64,000 nt of DNA, taken from contig PGXB01000014.1 in the NCBI GenBank assembly GCA_002838945.1, positions 1 through 64,000 of the forward strand, read 5' to 3'. This document shows positions 32,400 to 41,544 of the stretch, one piece after another; positions within the stretch are counted from its first letter, which is position 1, and each line of letters opens with the position of its first letter. The notes under the pieces are model-generated. The model was given only the letters and a program-made list of their open reading frames with translations. It ran no database searches and was not told where the DNA came from. Made by a program: the position numbers and the translations under genes. This DNA comes from a candidate division Zixibacteria bacterium HGW-Zixibacteria-1 (lineage in GTDB: Bacteria > Zixibacteria > MSB-5A5 > GN15 > PGXB01).

Positions 32400-34346
32400 C
32401 TACTTCCGCTTCGCCATGCCGCGTTTGCGGGTGTAGGTCAGAAGGCCGCCCAGCTTCAATAATTCCTTCTGGCGGTCGGTCAATTTCGCTTCAGTCTCGA
32501 TATTATACCCCCGGGTCGTGTTCTGAATGGTGAAAGTCGCTTTATCGACCGAGGCAAGACAGTCTTTGATGACCAGTTCATCACCTTTCTCGATAAAATC
32601 GTAGTCGTCCTTGTTCTTGAAGGTCAGCGGCAGGAGACCGAAATTGACGAGGTTGGAATGATGAATCCGTGCGAATGATTTGGCAATGACGCCTTTGACA
32701 CCGAGATACATCGGGGCCAGCGCGGCATGCTCGCGCGAGGAACCCTGCCCGTAATTCTCACCGCCGACAATAAATCCGCCCCCTTTGGCTTTGGCCCTGG
32801 CCGAGAAGGTGGGGTCGAGACGGTAATAAACATATTCGCTGATTTTGGGAATATTCGAGCGGTAGGCCAGAATCTCGGCCGCGGCGGGCATGATATGGTC
32901 GGTGGATATGTCATCCTCGACCTTAATCAGCACTTCGCCGCTGATGGTATCATGCAAAACATCTTTCGGATCGGCCGGGACAATATTATCGCCGCGCCTG
33001 ATTTTGAGTTTTTTGGCATCCGCTTCCGACGCGGGCGGAATCAGGTTGGGATTATCCTGGCGGATTTTGGGTGGAAGTTCCGAGGGCGGCGCTTCCATGC
33101 CGAGGGTGGAAGGATCGGTCAGAACGCCGGTAATAGCGGTCGCGGCGGCGGTTTCCGGGCTGGCCAGATAGACCAGGTCATCCTTGAATCCGGAACGGCC
33201 GCGGAAGTTGCGATTGACCGCCCGCAGCGAGCGGGCGCCGGGCGCAGGGACATGGCCGGAGCCGATACAGGCGCCGCAGGTCGGTTCGGCGACATTGACA
33301 CCGGCCTTGAGAAGATCCTCAAGATAGCCTTCCTCGGCCAATTGCTCGAGCGCCATCCGGCTGGCGGCATGGATGAAGAAATTGACATCGGGATGCACCT
33401 GGCGGCCCTTCATGATTTTCGCCACCGCCTTCAGGTCGGCATAGGCGCCGTTGGTGCATGATCCGACCATCACCTGCTCGATTGCCACGCCGGCAATATC
33501 GCGCACCGGGACAACCTTGTCAGGAAGCGATGGCTGCGCCACGAGCGGCACGATTTTCGACAGGTCCAGCTCGATACGCTCGTCGTACTCGGCGTCGTCA
33601 TCGGGCAGCATTTCTTTCCAGTCATTCGGCCGCCCGGTAACTTCGAAATAATGTTTAGTGATTTCATCGGACGGGAAAATCGATGTGGTTGCACCCATCT
33701 CGGTTCCCATGTTGGTGATAGTTACGCGCTGTTGCACGTTAAGTGTTTTGATGCCGGGCCCGGAGTATTCGAAAATTTTGCCGAAACCGCCGCGCACGGT
33801 GATACGGCGAAGCATCTCGAGAATGACATCCTTGGCGGTTGACCATGGTTTCAATTCACCGGTCAGATGCACATTGACGACTTTGGGCATGACAAAACTG
33901 TATCCGCCGCCGCCCAGAGCCACGGCGACATCGAGACCGCCGGCACCGATGGCCAGGACACCCATGCCGCCGTTGTGCGGCGTGTGGCTGTCGGCGCCGA
34001 CCGCAGTGGTGCCGGGAACGGCGAAATGCTCCTGATGAATCTGGTGGCCGATACCATTGGCCGGTTTGGAGAACCAGACGCCGAATTTCTTCGCCGCCGA
34101 CTGGAGATACAAATGATCCTCCATATTTTCTGCCTTGATCTGCAGGACATTGTGATCGGCGTAGCATACGGCCACTTTGGCGCCGATGCGCTCGAGGCCG
34201 ATGGCTTCGAAATGCAGAAAGACCTGGGTGCCGGTGATGTCTTGAACCAGGACATGATCGATATCAATGGTGATTTCGGTGCCCGATTTTATTTCGCCGG
34301 AGATGAGATGTTGTTCGATGATTTTATGTGTCAGTGATTTGCCCAT
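32400..34346 (-). CDS. Aconitate hydratase
   Basis: The 648-residue enzyme converts citrate to isocitrate in the TCA cycle. The Fe-S ligands are visible as V-G-S-C-T-N-G and T-C-G-A-C-I-G-S-G. Substrate-binding segments G-A-D-S-H-T-P and G-G-E-N-Y-G-Q-G-S-S-R-E-H-A mark the C-terminal swivel domain. Length fits the short bacterial/archaeal-type aconitase lineage (about 640-650), shorter than AcnA (about 890). A single-gene unit. Confidence 0.93.
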   Translation of the reverse strand: MGKSLTHKIIEQHLISGEIKSGTEITIDIDHVLVQDITGTQVFLHFEAIGLERIGAKVAVCYADHNVLQIKAENMEDHLYLQSAAKKFGVWFSKPANGIGHQIHQEHFAVPGTTAVGADSHTPHNGGMGVLAIGAGGLDVAVALGGGGYSFVMPKVVNVHLTGELKPWSTAKDVILEMLRRITVRGGFGKIFEYSGPGIKTLNVQQRVTITNMGTEMGATTSIFPSDEITKHYFEVTGRPNDWKEMLPDDDAEYDERIELDLSKIVPLVAQPSLPDKVVPVRDIAGVAIEQVMVGSCTNGAYADLKAVAKIMKGRQVHPDVNFFIHAASRMALEQLAEEGYLEDLLKAGVNVAEPTCGACIGSGHVPAPGARSLRAVNRNFRGRSGFKDDLVYLASPETAAATAITGVLTDPSTLGMEAPPSELPPKIRQDNPNLIPPASEADAKKLKIRRGDNIVPADPKDVLHDTISGEVLIKVEDDISTDHIMPAAAEILAYRSNIPKISEYVYYRLDPTFSARAKAKGGGFIVGGENYGQGSSREHAALAPMYLGVKGVIAKSFARIHHSNLVNFGLLPLTFKNKDDYDFIEKGDELVIKDCLASVDKATFTIQNTTRGYNIETEAKLTDRQKELLKLGGLLTYTRKRGMAKRK

Positions 34347-34436
34347 ATTTTCCTCATCATTATCAATATAGATTTCCTGCTATATATACAAAAATATACA
34401 GGTTTTAAGATTAATACGGAAGAACAGACTTAAGAA

Positions 34437-35261
34437 TTAACGATTTCTCTGGCAGCGGGGGCAGAAATGGGCCGAGCGGGAACCGATTTTTTCTCTTCTG
34501 ATCGAGGCGCCGCAGCGTTTACATGGCTCTCCCTCACGCCCGTAAACGTTGAGATATTTCTGGAATCCGCCCGGCTGTCCGTTGACACCGGCATAGGTGT
34601 CAACCGAAGTGCCCATCAGGTTGATGGCTTTTTTCAGGATCTTGACAGTATGGCCGTGTAACTCAGTCAGTTTCGTATCGGCAATACTATCGGTCAGGCG
34701 GCGCGGGTGGATCCGGCCGAGGTAAAGGGTTTCATCGGCATAGATGTTGCCCAGTCCGGCGATAAAGGTTTGATCCAGCACAGCCGGTTTGATCATGCGC
34801 CGGGTGGATTTGAATAATTGAATGAAATCATCCCGGCTGATTTCCAGCGGCTCGGGGCCGAGTTCGATTAATCCTTTTTGGCTCATCACCTGGTCGGTTT
34901 TGAACAGGCGCACCCGGCCGAACCTTCGGTAGTCGTTGAAACGCAGATGATGACGGTTGTCTTTCAGTTTGAATATCAAAAGATCATGCTTATCGATTTC
35001 GGTTTTATCCGACATGTAGTAAAGATGGCCGGTCATTTTCAGATGCACCCACAGGGTGTAATTATCAGAAAGATCGATGAGGATGTTTTTGCCCCGGCGG
35101 TGAATGTTAATAAATGTTTTATTTCGGAGAATATCGAGCCATCCGCGTGGATTGTCGCTGTCGATTTTGGGAGAGTTTATGAATACCGAATCAATGGTTT
35201 TGTTCAAAATTGTCTGCTGCAAACCGCGAACAACGGTCTCGACCTCGGGAAGCTCAGGCAT
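34437..35261 (-). CDS. mutM: Formamidopyrimidine-DNA glycosylase
   Basis: The 274-residue protein begins M-P-E-L-P-E-V-E-T, where P2 is the nucleophile and E3 the acid for base excision of 8-oxoguanine. H-R-R-G-K near residue 55 carries the beta-elimination lysine, and the C-terminus has the zinc finger C-x2-C...C-x2-C. It is last in a four-gene unit: NifU-like, lipoprotein, DUF1858, mutM, with gaps of 18 to 41 bases. Pairing of oxidative-damage repair with Fe-S assembly is plausible. Confidence 0.95.
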   Translation of the reverse strand: MPELPEVETVVRGLQQTILNKTIDSVFINSPKIDSDNPRGWLDILRNKTFINIHRRGKNILIDLSDNYTLWVHLKMTGHLYYMSDKTEIDKHDLLIFKLKDNRHHLRFNDYRRFGRVRLFKTDQVMSQKGLIELGPEPLEISRDDFIQLFKSTRRMIKPAVLDQTFIAGLGNIYADETLYLGRIHPRRLTDSIADTKLTELHGHTVKILKKAINLMGTSVDTYAGVNGQPGGFQKYLNVYGREGEPCKRCGASIRREKIGSRSAHFCPRCQRNR

Positions 35262-35302
35262 TATCTATCAGTCTTGTTTTTCGATTTCAGAATCAATAAG
35301 TC

Positions 35303-35497
35303 TCAGGCTAATTGTTTTAGCTCGGCGATTATCTTATTAACGTCATGACCATGAAGTTCGGCTCCCATTTCGAGGGTTTCCATTTTCATCGATGGACAGC
35401 CATAACATCCGCCATGAAAATACTTCTTTATAACGGAGGCAGCGCCCGGTATGTTTGCGATAATATCGCCGATGCTGGTATCTTTGGTAATATCCAT
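35303..35497 (-). CDS. DUF1858 small redox protein
   Basis: The 64-residue protein has the DUF1858 pattern: a helix opening I-T-K-D-T-S-I-G-D-I, G-A-A-S-V-I-K-K-Y and G-G-C-Y-G-C-P, with a C-x-x-C near residues 31-34. Such domains occur alone or fused to hybrid-cluster and DUF438 proteins and are thought to be redox disulfide modules. A GGAGGG site precedes its start. Its operon partners include an Fe-S scaffold. Confidence 0.82.
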   Translation of the reverse strand: MDITKDTSIGDIIANIPGAASVIKKYFHGGCYGCPSMKMETLEMGAELHGHDVNKIIAELKQLA

Positions 35498-35515
35498 TAC
35501 AGGTCCCTCCAGACC

Positions 35516-36166
35516 TCACGGGAACTTAATCCCATCAATCATTGCCTCCAGCAGCATGCCGGAGCCGTTTAACGTCTCATATTTAACGAGCCCCACATTT
35601 CTGGCAAACCAAAAGACGCTCGTTCTTTGAAAAAACGACGTCGATGGATTCTCCGAAGTTGAATAGGTCATTCCGACTTCGATGCAGTTATCAAATTTCC
35701 CGGCCGGAGTCGAGATCGAATTAATCCCCAGGATTTCATATCCGACCATGATCCTTATATGTGAATTGGCTGAATCATTTCTGATTTCAACCGCCTCGAC
35801 CAGCATCGTATCGCCGACCAGATTGGACCACGGGCCAAAAGGAAGCGAAGGGATGAAATGTACGTAAAATCCGGAATCGGATCGGTCAATGATATTGTTC
35901 AGCAGGACGGTGTCATGATTCAATTGAAAATCCTGCCACCGGCTGATATTCCCGGAAGAATCATAATATGTTATGGTGAACAGATTGCTCTGATTGGAAG
36001 AGACTTCACACCTGCCCATGGGGCCGGAATACAGGAAATAATCGCCGTTGTTCAGGGGGAAATAACGGGAAAAATCAATTTTGGCCTTTTGTTCGACACG
36101 CTTGATGCAACCCAATAATAGCACCGCAATCAAGAACAGGCTTAATGCGGTGAATGTGGTACGCAT
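35516..36166 (-). CDS. Lipoprotein of unknown function
   Basis: The protein has a lipoprotein signal (L-L-L-G-C). Its body is mainly beta strands, with a C-terminal T-P-A-G-K-F-D-N-C-I-E-V and W-F-A-R-N-V-G-L-V-K, a motif pair common in exported lipoproteins of this group of bacteria. I chose ATG 36166, which shares one base with the upstream stop (TGATG); GTG 36169 is in frame too. Probably outer-membrane-anchored. It is translationally coupled to a NifU-like gene, a curious pairing because one is cytoplasmic and one exported. Confidence 0.75.
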   Translation of the reverse strand: MRTTFTALSLFLIAVLLLGCIKRVEQKAKIDFSRYFPLNNGDYFLYSGPMGRCEVSSNQSNLFTITYYDSSGNISRWQDFQLNHDTVLLNNIIDRSDSGFYVHFIPSLPFGPWSNLVGDTMLVEAVEIRNDSANSHIRIMVGYEILGINSISTPAGKFDNCIEVGMTYSTSENPSTSFFQRTSVFWFARNVGLVKYETLNGSGMLLEAMIDGIKFP

Positions 36167-36546
36167 CACATCTTATTTCCGTTTTGGTTAGCCCGATAAT
36201 TTTCGATCGCCGCCCGAAGAGCATCGGTCGCCAGATTGGAGCAATGCATTTTGATCGGCGGCAGGCCGCCGAGAGCATCGGCCACTTCATTCCTGGTCAG
36301 CCTCTCGGCTTCTTCAATCGTTTTGCCCTTGACGATGGCCGTCGTGATCGAACTGGTGGCAATAGCGGCGCCGCATCCGAAGGTCTTAAATTTTATGTCG
36401 ACAATAATATTATTTTCGACTTTTATGTACATTTTCATAATATCGCCGCATGACGGATTTCCTACCGTTCCGACACCATCGGCGTTTTCGATCTCACCGA
36501 CATTCTGCGGATTTTGAAAATGTTCAATTACTTTCTGAGAATACAT
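36166..36546 (-). CDS. NifU/IscU-type Fe-S cluster scaffold
   Basis: The 126-residue scaffold has all three cluster cysteines: C33 in N-P-S-C-G-D (with D35), C58 in F-G-C-G-A-A and C102 in M-H-C-S-N-L. Length fits the stand-alone IscU/NifU-N fold. It assembles [2Fe-2S] clusters with sulfur from a cysteine desulfurase, not seen nearby. AGAGGAT precedes the start. A Rex-like operator lies at its promoter, suggesting redox control. Confidence 0.9.
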   Translation of the reverse strand: MYSQKVIEHFQNPQNVGEIENADGVGTVGNPSCGDIMKMYIKVENNIIVDIKFKTFGCGAAIATSSITTAIVKGKTIEEAERLTRNEVADALGGLPPIKMHCSNLATDALRAAIENYRANQNGNKM

Positions 36547-36580
36547 TTTTTATCCTCTATCCCGATCATATCACATTGAC

Positions 36581-36624
36581 AATATAATGTGATTTTCAAA
36601 AAAGCCAAGTGAAATTTTTCACAT
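36581..36624 (-). promoter_or_regulatory. Promoter with Rex-like operator for the nifU-like operon
   Basis: On the minus strand a -35 TTGGCT (36603-36608) and -10 TATATT (36581-36586) are 16 bases apart. Directly upstream, overlapping the -35, lies ATGTGAAAAATTTCACTT (36607-36624), which keeps GTGA-N6-TCAC of the Rex operator. The rex promoter has the same layout, ending TTTCACTTGACA. Confidence 0.6.
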
Positions 36625-36637
36625 TTCTCGTTAAAAA

Positions 36638-37639
36638 TTAACTCCCGGATTCATGCATTGTAACTTCTCCGGCGGAGAATTGTCTGATTCCTTCGGCCGT
36701 CTCAACCACCAGACGGCCACTGCCATCTATATCTAATACGTTGCCTGATAAAGTCTTGCGACCTATTTTCAGAGTGATTGAAGAATTTATCAAAGAAGAG
36801 TACTTCAAGATTCTTTTTCTGGAAGCGGCCAATCCGCGTTTTTTGAAGCCGAGGTACTCTTTTTCGAATTTAGCCATAAAATTCTTAAGAAAATCGACCC
36901 TTCTAATCTCTCTTTTGAGGCCGATTCTGACGGCTGTGGCGCTTTTTCTGAGCGGCTCCGGGAAATCGGAAATTTTGTGGTTAATGTTAATGCCAACGCC
37001 CACAATGACGAAATTGGTGCGGCCGATTTCGGCCGAAAGTTCGGTCAGGATACCGGCCGTTTTTTTGCCCGAGATCAGAATATCATTGGGCCATTTTATC
37101 TTAACGTCGATATCCCCGTAGGAAGCGATTGTGTCGGCGACGGCCACGGCAGTGATCAGCGATATACCTGGAGCCAGCGTCGGAGGAATTTTCGGCCGGA
37201 GAATTATTGAACAATATACACTTAGCCCGGCCGGTGAATGCCAGGTCCGTCCGAATCGGCCCCGCCCACGAGTCTGCTGTTCGGCCACAACGACGGTCCC
37301 CTCCGGTGCGCCGATCGCCGCCAGTTGACCGGCGAGAGTATTGGTTGATTGAACCGATTGCCAGCTATGTATTTTGCAGCCGATTATTTTCGTTTTAAGG
37401 CGGTGGGCAATTTCCCGGGCAAGGAGCTTGTCAGGCGCCGATAAAAAACTGAAAAAACCGTTCTGATCCGCTTTGAATTTATAGCCCCATTGCTGGAGCA
37501 GGCCCAGACCGCTGATTATATCTTCCCGGGTGACTTTATAACCTTTGGCCAGCTTCACCGGATCGAAACGGTGTTTCGGCCGGGCGCGAATTTTCTCAAT
37601 TATTTTTTCAGCGAGAGCTTCAAATTGGTCTTTAGTCAT
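36638..37639 (-). CDS. birA: Biotin-protein ligase / biotin operon repressor
   Basis: The 333-residue protein has an N-terminal winged helix (about 1-65), then the ligase domain with Q-S-T-N-T near residue 97, the biotinyl-AMP loop G-R-G-R-F-G-R near 125 and K-W-P-N-D near 185, and a C-terminal SH3-like domain. The HTH suggests a bifunctional BirA that also represses biotin genes, none of which are in the window. It follows nadC by 11 bases in one transcript. Confidence 0.93.
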   Translation of the reverse strand: MTKDQFEALAEKIIEKIRARPKHRFDPVKLAKGYKVTREDIISGLGLLQQWGYKFKADQNGFFSFLSAPDKLLAREIAHRLKTKIIGCKIHSWQSVQSTNTLAGQLAAIGAPEGTVVVAEQQTRGRGRFGRTWHSPAGLSVYCSIILRPKIPPTLAPGISLITAVAVADTIASYGDIDVKIKWPNDILISGKKTAGILTELSAEIGRTNFVIVGVGININHKISDFPEPLRKSATAVRIGLKREIRRVDFLKNFMAKFEKEYLGFKKRGLAASRKRILKYSSLINSSITLKIGRKTLSGNVLDIDGSGRLVVETAEGIRQFSAGEVTMHESGS

Positions 37640-37650
37640 AAAAAATAGTC

Positions 37651-38535
37651 TTATTGCGGCAGAAATTTCAGCGAAAAATCCGATGACGGCGCCGAATGAG
37701 TCAGGGTGCCGATGGAGATAAAATCCACGCCGGTTTCCGCGACCTTCCTGACATTGGCGAGATTGACATTGCCGGAGGCTTCAAGCTTGACGCCGGCATC
37801 AAGGGAACGGGCGATTTTAACCAATTCGGCAAGCTGTTCTGTCGATTGATTGTCGAGCAAAAGCCTTTTGACTTTGCCGGCGATGGCTTCCCTGAGCTGC
37901 GACTCATTTTCCACTTCGACTTCGATTTCGATGTGTTCTGGCTTAATAAGATATTGTTTTTTGTATTCGTCGGATTTCAGAAAGGCGCGCATTTTTTCGA
38001 CCGCTTTGGTAATGGATCCGGCGGCGGCAATATGATTATCTTTGATCAGGGCCATATCATAGAGGCCGAAACGATGGTTGGAGGCGCCGCCGCAGGCCAC
38101 GGCGTATTTATCGAGGAGACGAAGCCCCGGGGTGGTTTTCCGGGTATCCAGAATGGTGGCTCCGGTACCCCTGACAGCCTCCACGAATTTCGCGGTCAGG
38201 GTGGCGATACCGGACAGATGTCCCAGAAAGTTCAGGGCGGTTCGTTCGCCGGTCAGAATGGCGCGGCTGTCGCCCTCGATACCGATAATCCTGTCGCCCC
38301 TGGCAAAAGTCTCGCCATCGGTCTTGACGATCTCGATTTGGACATTTTTATCGCGCGACTGAAAGACCATCTCGACGACCATCAAGCCGGAGACGACGCC
38401 TTCGGATTTGGCCATAATCTCGGCCTTGACGAGGGTCGGTTCGATACAGGCGGTCGTGGTAATATCGCCCTGCCCGATATCTTCCATCAGGACCAGGTCA
38501 ACCTGCTGGCGGATGATTTCATCAATTGAGTCCAT
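37651..38535 (-). CDS. nadC: Nicotinate-nucleotide pyrophosphorylase
   Basis: The 294-residue enzyme turns quinolinate and PRPP into nicotinate mononucleotide in NAD synthesis. Recognisable are E-D-I-G-Q-G-D-I-T-T, E-R-T-A-L-N-F-L-G-H-L-S-G-I-A-T, D-T-R-K-T-T-P-G-L-R and L-E-A-S-G-N-V-N. It is first of a nadC-birA pair, a common association in FCB and Gram-positive genomes. No NAD riboswitch is apparent upstream. Confidence 0.95.
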   Translation of the reverse strand: MDSIDEIIRQQVDLVLMEDIGQGDITTTACIEPTLVKAEIMAKSEGVVSGLMVVEMVFQSRDKNVQIEIVKTDGETFARGDRIIGIEGDSRAILTGERTALNFLGHLSGIATLTAKFVEAVRGTGATILDTRKTTPGLRLLDKYAVACGGASNHRFGLYDMALIKDNHIAAAGSITKAVEKMRAFLKSDEYKKQYLIKPEHIEIEVEVENESQLREAIAGKVKRLLLDNQSTEQLAELVKIARSLDAGVKLEASGNVNLANVRKVAETGVDFISIGTLTHSAPSSDFSLKFLPQ

Positions 38536-38630
38536 GTGGAGGGTAAGATAATAAATCGTGTGCTTCTGTCAAACATTCATTTTTATAAATGACAGAAACG
38601 AAACAGCAAGGATCGTTGGTTTCAAATGAT

Positions 38631-38659
38631 CTCAGGCGGCGGGTTGTCCGCCGCCTGAG
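38631..38659 (-). terminator. Strong hairpin after the papain-like gene
   Basis: CTCAGGCGGC and GCCGCCTGAG form a perfect 10-bp stem 15 bases past the stop. A long U run is lacking on either side, so it may act as a transcript-stabilising end as much as a terminator. Confidence 0.55.
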
Positions 38660-38673
38660 ATTTTCAAATACAA

Positions 38674-39609
38674 TTATATGTTAAAATTTTTGGTTTCAAG
38701 CCACTTCATACTAATAAGCGACCAGAAATCAAGGGCATCTCCATTTAAGACATATTCATATGGCAACCAGCCATAACCTTTGTCGCCCCAGGATGCCCCC
38801 CACGAATTTTTGAATAAAAAGGCTCCCTTGCTCTTTTTATTACAAATGGTGTTTTTTATGACCAGGTTATCATCATAGCCGACTGCCAAGACGGCGTGAC
38901 CCCAGATTTGCCATTCCCCGGTGCAAGGTATTGGAACACCCCCTTTAACGTCGGAATGACCAAACGACTGGTAACCGAAAAAACCAAACATTGATGGAAT
39001 CTTGGCAGCGAGAAATGTCTTGATTGTTTTAAGGACCTTGTCTTTAGGGATATTTTTCCCCAAAGGATCATGACAGAAATATTTCAAGGCCTCGTAATTG
39101 TCGGCAATGGCATAAACAAACTGCGATGGCTCGTCATCAAATGTTCTCTCGCCGGGCTGATTGGCCACCAGCTTGGTAGTGTATGGCCAGTACCTTTCGT
39201 TGGGCAAACCACAATGGGCCAGTGCACCCATAGCCGTCCGCAACCAGGCCCCGGTATCACCGAGTACACCCATGAGATTGCGAGTGGTTTTATAAACAAA
39301 AAGCCGTGACCCCTCAATATGCTTGCCAAAGGCCCGATTTTCAAAATACTCAACCATGCCGACTGCAGCATGGGCACTGCAGGAGCCGAGATCCTCCTGA
39401 TCTTCAACGCCTGAGCACCACTGCCGGAGATCTACTTTATCCGGTATCGCGGGCGCTTTAATTCCGGGCGTAATTTTAATTGTCTTGGTTAGCTTGATAA
39501 TTTCCTCCGCTTCGGGATGGTAGTCTCTGAAATCATACATGGGTGGCAGCCAACCGGTATAATAGACCGTATCCGTTGCAGAATCCTTCGCTTTTATGTA
39601 ACGCAACAT
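38674..39609 (-). CDS. Papain-fold cysteine peptidase, no signal peptide
   Basis: The 311-residue protein has the papain triad: Q71, C77 in D-L-G-S-C-S, H238 in W-G-H-A-V and N268 in K-N-S-W-G. Unlike the secreted C1A protease at 21498, it lacks a signal peptide and dockerin and begins M-L-R-Y-I-K-A-K-D. It follows a clostripain-like lipoprotein gene by 28 bases and has an AAGGAT ribosome site. Such signal-less papain-fold proteins may be cytoplasmic, may leave by another route or may be inhibitor-like. Its role may be linked to its partner peptidase. Confidence 0.85.
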   Translation of the reverse strand: MLRYIKAKDSATDTVYYTGWLPPMYDFRDYHPEAEEIIKLTKTIKITPGIKAPAIPDKVDLRQWCSGVEDQEDLGSCSAHAAVGMVEYFENRAFGKHIEGSRLFVYKTTRNLMGVLGDTGAWLRTAMGALAHCGLPNERYWPYTTKLVANQPGERTFDDEPSQFVYAIADNYEALKYFCHDPLGKNIPKDKVLKTIKTFLAAKIPSMFGFFGYQSFGHSDVKGGVPIPCTGEWQIWGHAVLAVGYDDNLVIKNTICNKKSKGAFLFKNSWGASWGDKGYGWLPYEYVLNGDALDFWSLISMKWLETKNFNI

Positions 39610-39637
39610 TGTCTGTTATCCTTTATTCTGGAGTTTT

Positions 39638-41194
39638 CTATTGAGGGATGTTGGCGTAAAAATTTTGCAGCCAATTATCCCAATTGTTATACTTGACGAA
39701 ATCAACAGGCATAAAGGTATTGGCATCCTGGTATGCAGTGTGGTCAGGGTCATTGTTATAAGCCGCCTGGTCCGGCGGAAAGTAAATAGCTGTTCCATGA
39801 ACGTCTGGCATATTCCCGCTGCACTTGGAATTGATAACAAAGTTTTGAACTGCTTGATGAACCGCCTCGGCCGCATCCTTTATACTTTGGGATGCAACAT
39901 TATTTTTGACATTTTTTATGAAACCGCAGAGATCGGTTCCCCAGCAGGAATTGGACCATGATGGATGAAACTGCTGGGCATTGTCTCTGGCATCAGCCAT
40001 GAGATTCCATTCGGCATTGGCGGCAGCTGTGAATAAATTCAGTTTAGTTGTAAGATCAGTGACCTTTGAAATATCGACAGCAGCCTGAGTGATCCCGCCC
40101 TGGCCGGCATACGATGCAGCATAATCATCGACAATATATTCGGCAAGTTTGCGCGGTGTGGTCGAAGGGTCCTGCACCAATCTGGGAAGAATTAAATCAT
40201 AAGGCCAACCGTCCCACGGCTCCACTTCTTCGGAGCCGACCATATAATTGGTGATGTCCCTGAGGGCATAGGCATTTTCGATCATACCCATTAGGCAGGC
40301 ATCAAAACCCACCAGATCGAGTTTGACCTGAGTATTAAATCGTTCTGACAGTCGTTGCTTGGCTCCCAAAAGCGCCGTTTGCACTTCTTTCATGTACAGC
40401 CTGTCATTGGCATCCACATCGATCGCAATGGCGCGCGCCACTCCGCAGTCAGGGTTGGCAACGGACTTGGCTGTAATTGACAGGCTGTCCAGTCGTTGCT
40501 TCATGGCCTTCCAGCCGTCGCCATGATTCCAAATTACAAGAGCATAATGTGCGGCCGGATAGTTGGTAATACCCCACTCGACAAAATCCTGAAGCACCGC
40601 CGGGTCACCCATGTTTGCTTCACCAAGGTTCTGCACCGGCGCGATTGATGGGGTGTTGCCATTCCGAATTGCAAAGCGTCTGGTATCAGTCCAGTCACCA
40701 TAAGCCTGGTTGTAACCGGACGCCCGGTCCAATTGCGTTATAATATTGATTGAATCCGAATTTTTTACAGACGACATTTCCAGGAAATCATCCATCGCCG
40801 CCCCCTCAAGATCATTGTCGGCGGCCATATACACCATAAAGGTCCAGGATGCATCACCGGGGATAATGAAATTTTTATCACTTTCATCGCTTCCTCTCGA
40901 AGTCCTGACCAAGATAAATCCGGTCTTTGCGCCGGGCGGGACCTTAACCCTGAGCTTATTTTTTGAAGCAAAGAGTATATCTGACGCGGGTACACTCACC
41001 CCTTCAAAGGTGACTTCATTCTTGGCAACCGTATCGCCGAAACGTTTCCCGTTGATTTCCACTTCGGTTCCGGCCTTCCCTTGTTCAGGTGTAAAGTTAT
41101 AAATCACCGGGGCACAGCCGAGAATCAGGAAAACGGCGAGTGTCATCAGGGCGGCCGGAAGGTTCACTGAAAAAAGGATTTTTTTGCGTTGCAT
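39638..41194 (-). CDS. Clostripain-like (C11) peptidase lipoprotein
   Basis: The 518-residue protein has a lipobox L-I-L-G-C (C27), an IPT/TIG beta-sandwich (about 30-110), and a C11 caspase-fold domain with H224 in W-N-H-G-D-G and C300 in G-F-D-A-C-L-M-G. C11 enzymes cut after arginine or lysine, usually after self-maturation. Lipid-anchored in the envelope. A strong AAGGAGG precedes the ATG, and the papain-like gene follows in the same transcript. Confidence 0.9.
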   Translation of the reverse strand: MQRKKILFSVNLPAALMTLAVFLILGCAPVIYNFTPEQGKAGTEVEINGKRFGDTVAKNEVTFEGVSVPASDILFASKNKLRVKVPPGAKTGFILVRTSRGSDESDKNFIIPGDASWTFMVYMAADNDLEGAAMDDFLEMSSVKNSDSINIITQLDRASGYNQAYGDWTDTRRFAIRNGNTPSIAPVQNLGEANMGDPAVLQDFVEWGITNYPAAHYALVIWNHGDGWKAMKQRLDSLSITAKSVANPDCGVARAIAIDVDANDRLYMKEVQTALLGAKQRLSERFNTQVKLDLVGFDACLMGMIENAYALRDITNYMVGSEEVEPWDGWPYDLILPRLVQDPSTTPRKLAEYIVDDYAASYAGQGGITQAAVDISKVTDLTTKLNLFTAAANAEWNLMADARDNAQQFHPSWSNSCWGTDLCGFIKNVKNNVASQSIKDAAEAVHQAVQNFVINSKCSGNMPDVHGTAIYFPPDQAAYNNDPDHTAYQDANTFMPVDFVKYNNWDNWLQNFYANIPQ

Positions 41195-41494
41195 TATTCT
41201 TTCCTCCTTAAATTAATGAGCTAGAGAGACTCCGTCATGCTGTTATATTTTTTCCATATCACCCCCTTCAATCGAAGCAGGCGTTTCAATTAGTTCAACC
41301 ATGCTATTCCTTCTGACCAAAGCCAGATAATGAAAGCCATGAGCTTAGATGTTTTGGTATTGTCCGCGATGCAAAATCAATGATGAAAAGTACTGGACAA
41401 GATAGACTATAATAATTATACGATTATTTGTCCTGATTAATTGAGAAGAAACTATCTTTATTGATAATAATTGTCAAGTTGCAAAATGGATTAT

Positions 41495-41523
41495 AAAAAA
41501 GGCGCGGTTGGCCGCGCCTTTTT
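41495..41523. terminator. Bidirectional Rho-independent terminator
   Basis: GGCGCGG / CCGCGCC (41501-41518) with an A6 tract on one side and T5 on the other. It ends the punA-like gene on the minus strand; no plus-strand gene ends here. The rest of 41195-41494 shows no gene. Confidence 0.85.
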
Positions 41524-41544
41524 AATAGTACTGAATATTATTAA

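Noticed and set aside
32727-33461. 244-codon open frame antisense to aconitase
   Set aside because: Shadow of the aconitase gene, which has all cluster ligands in the sense frame.
37696-38529. 277-codon open frame antisense to nadC
   Set aside because: It mirrors nadC codon periodicity and has the glycine/aspartate-rich, low-information look of a shadow frame.
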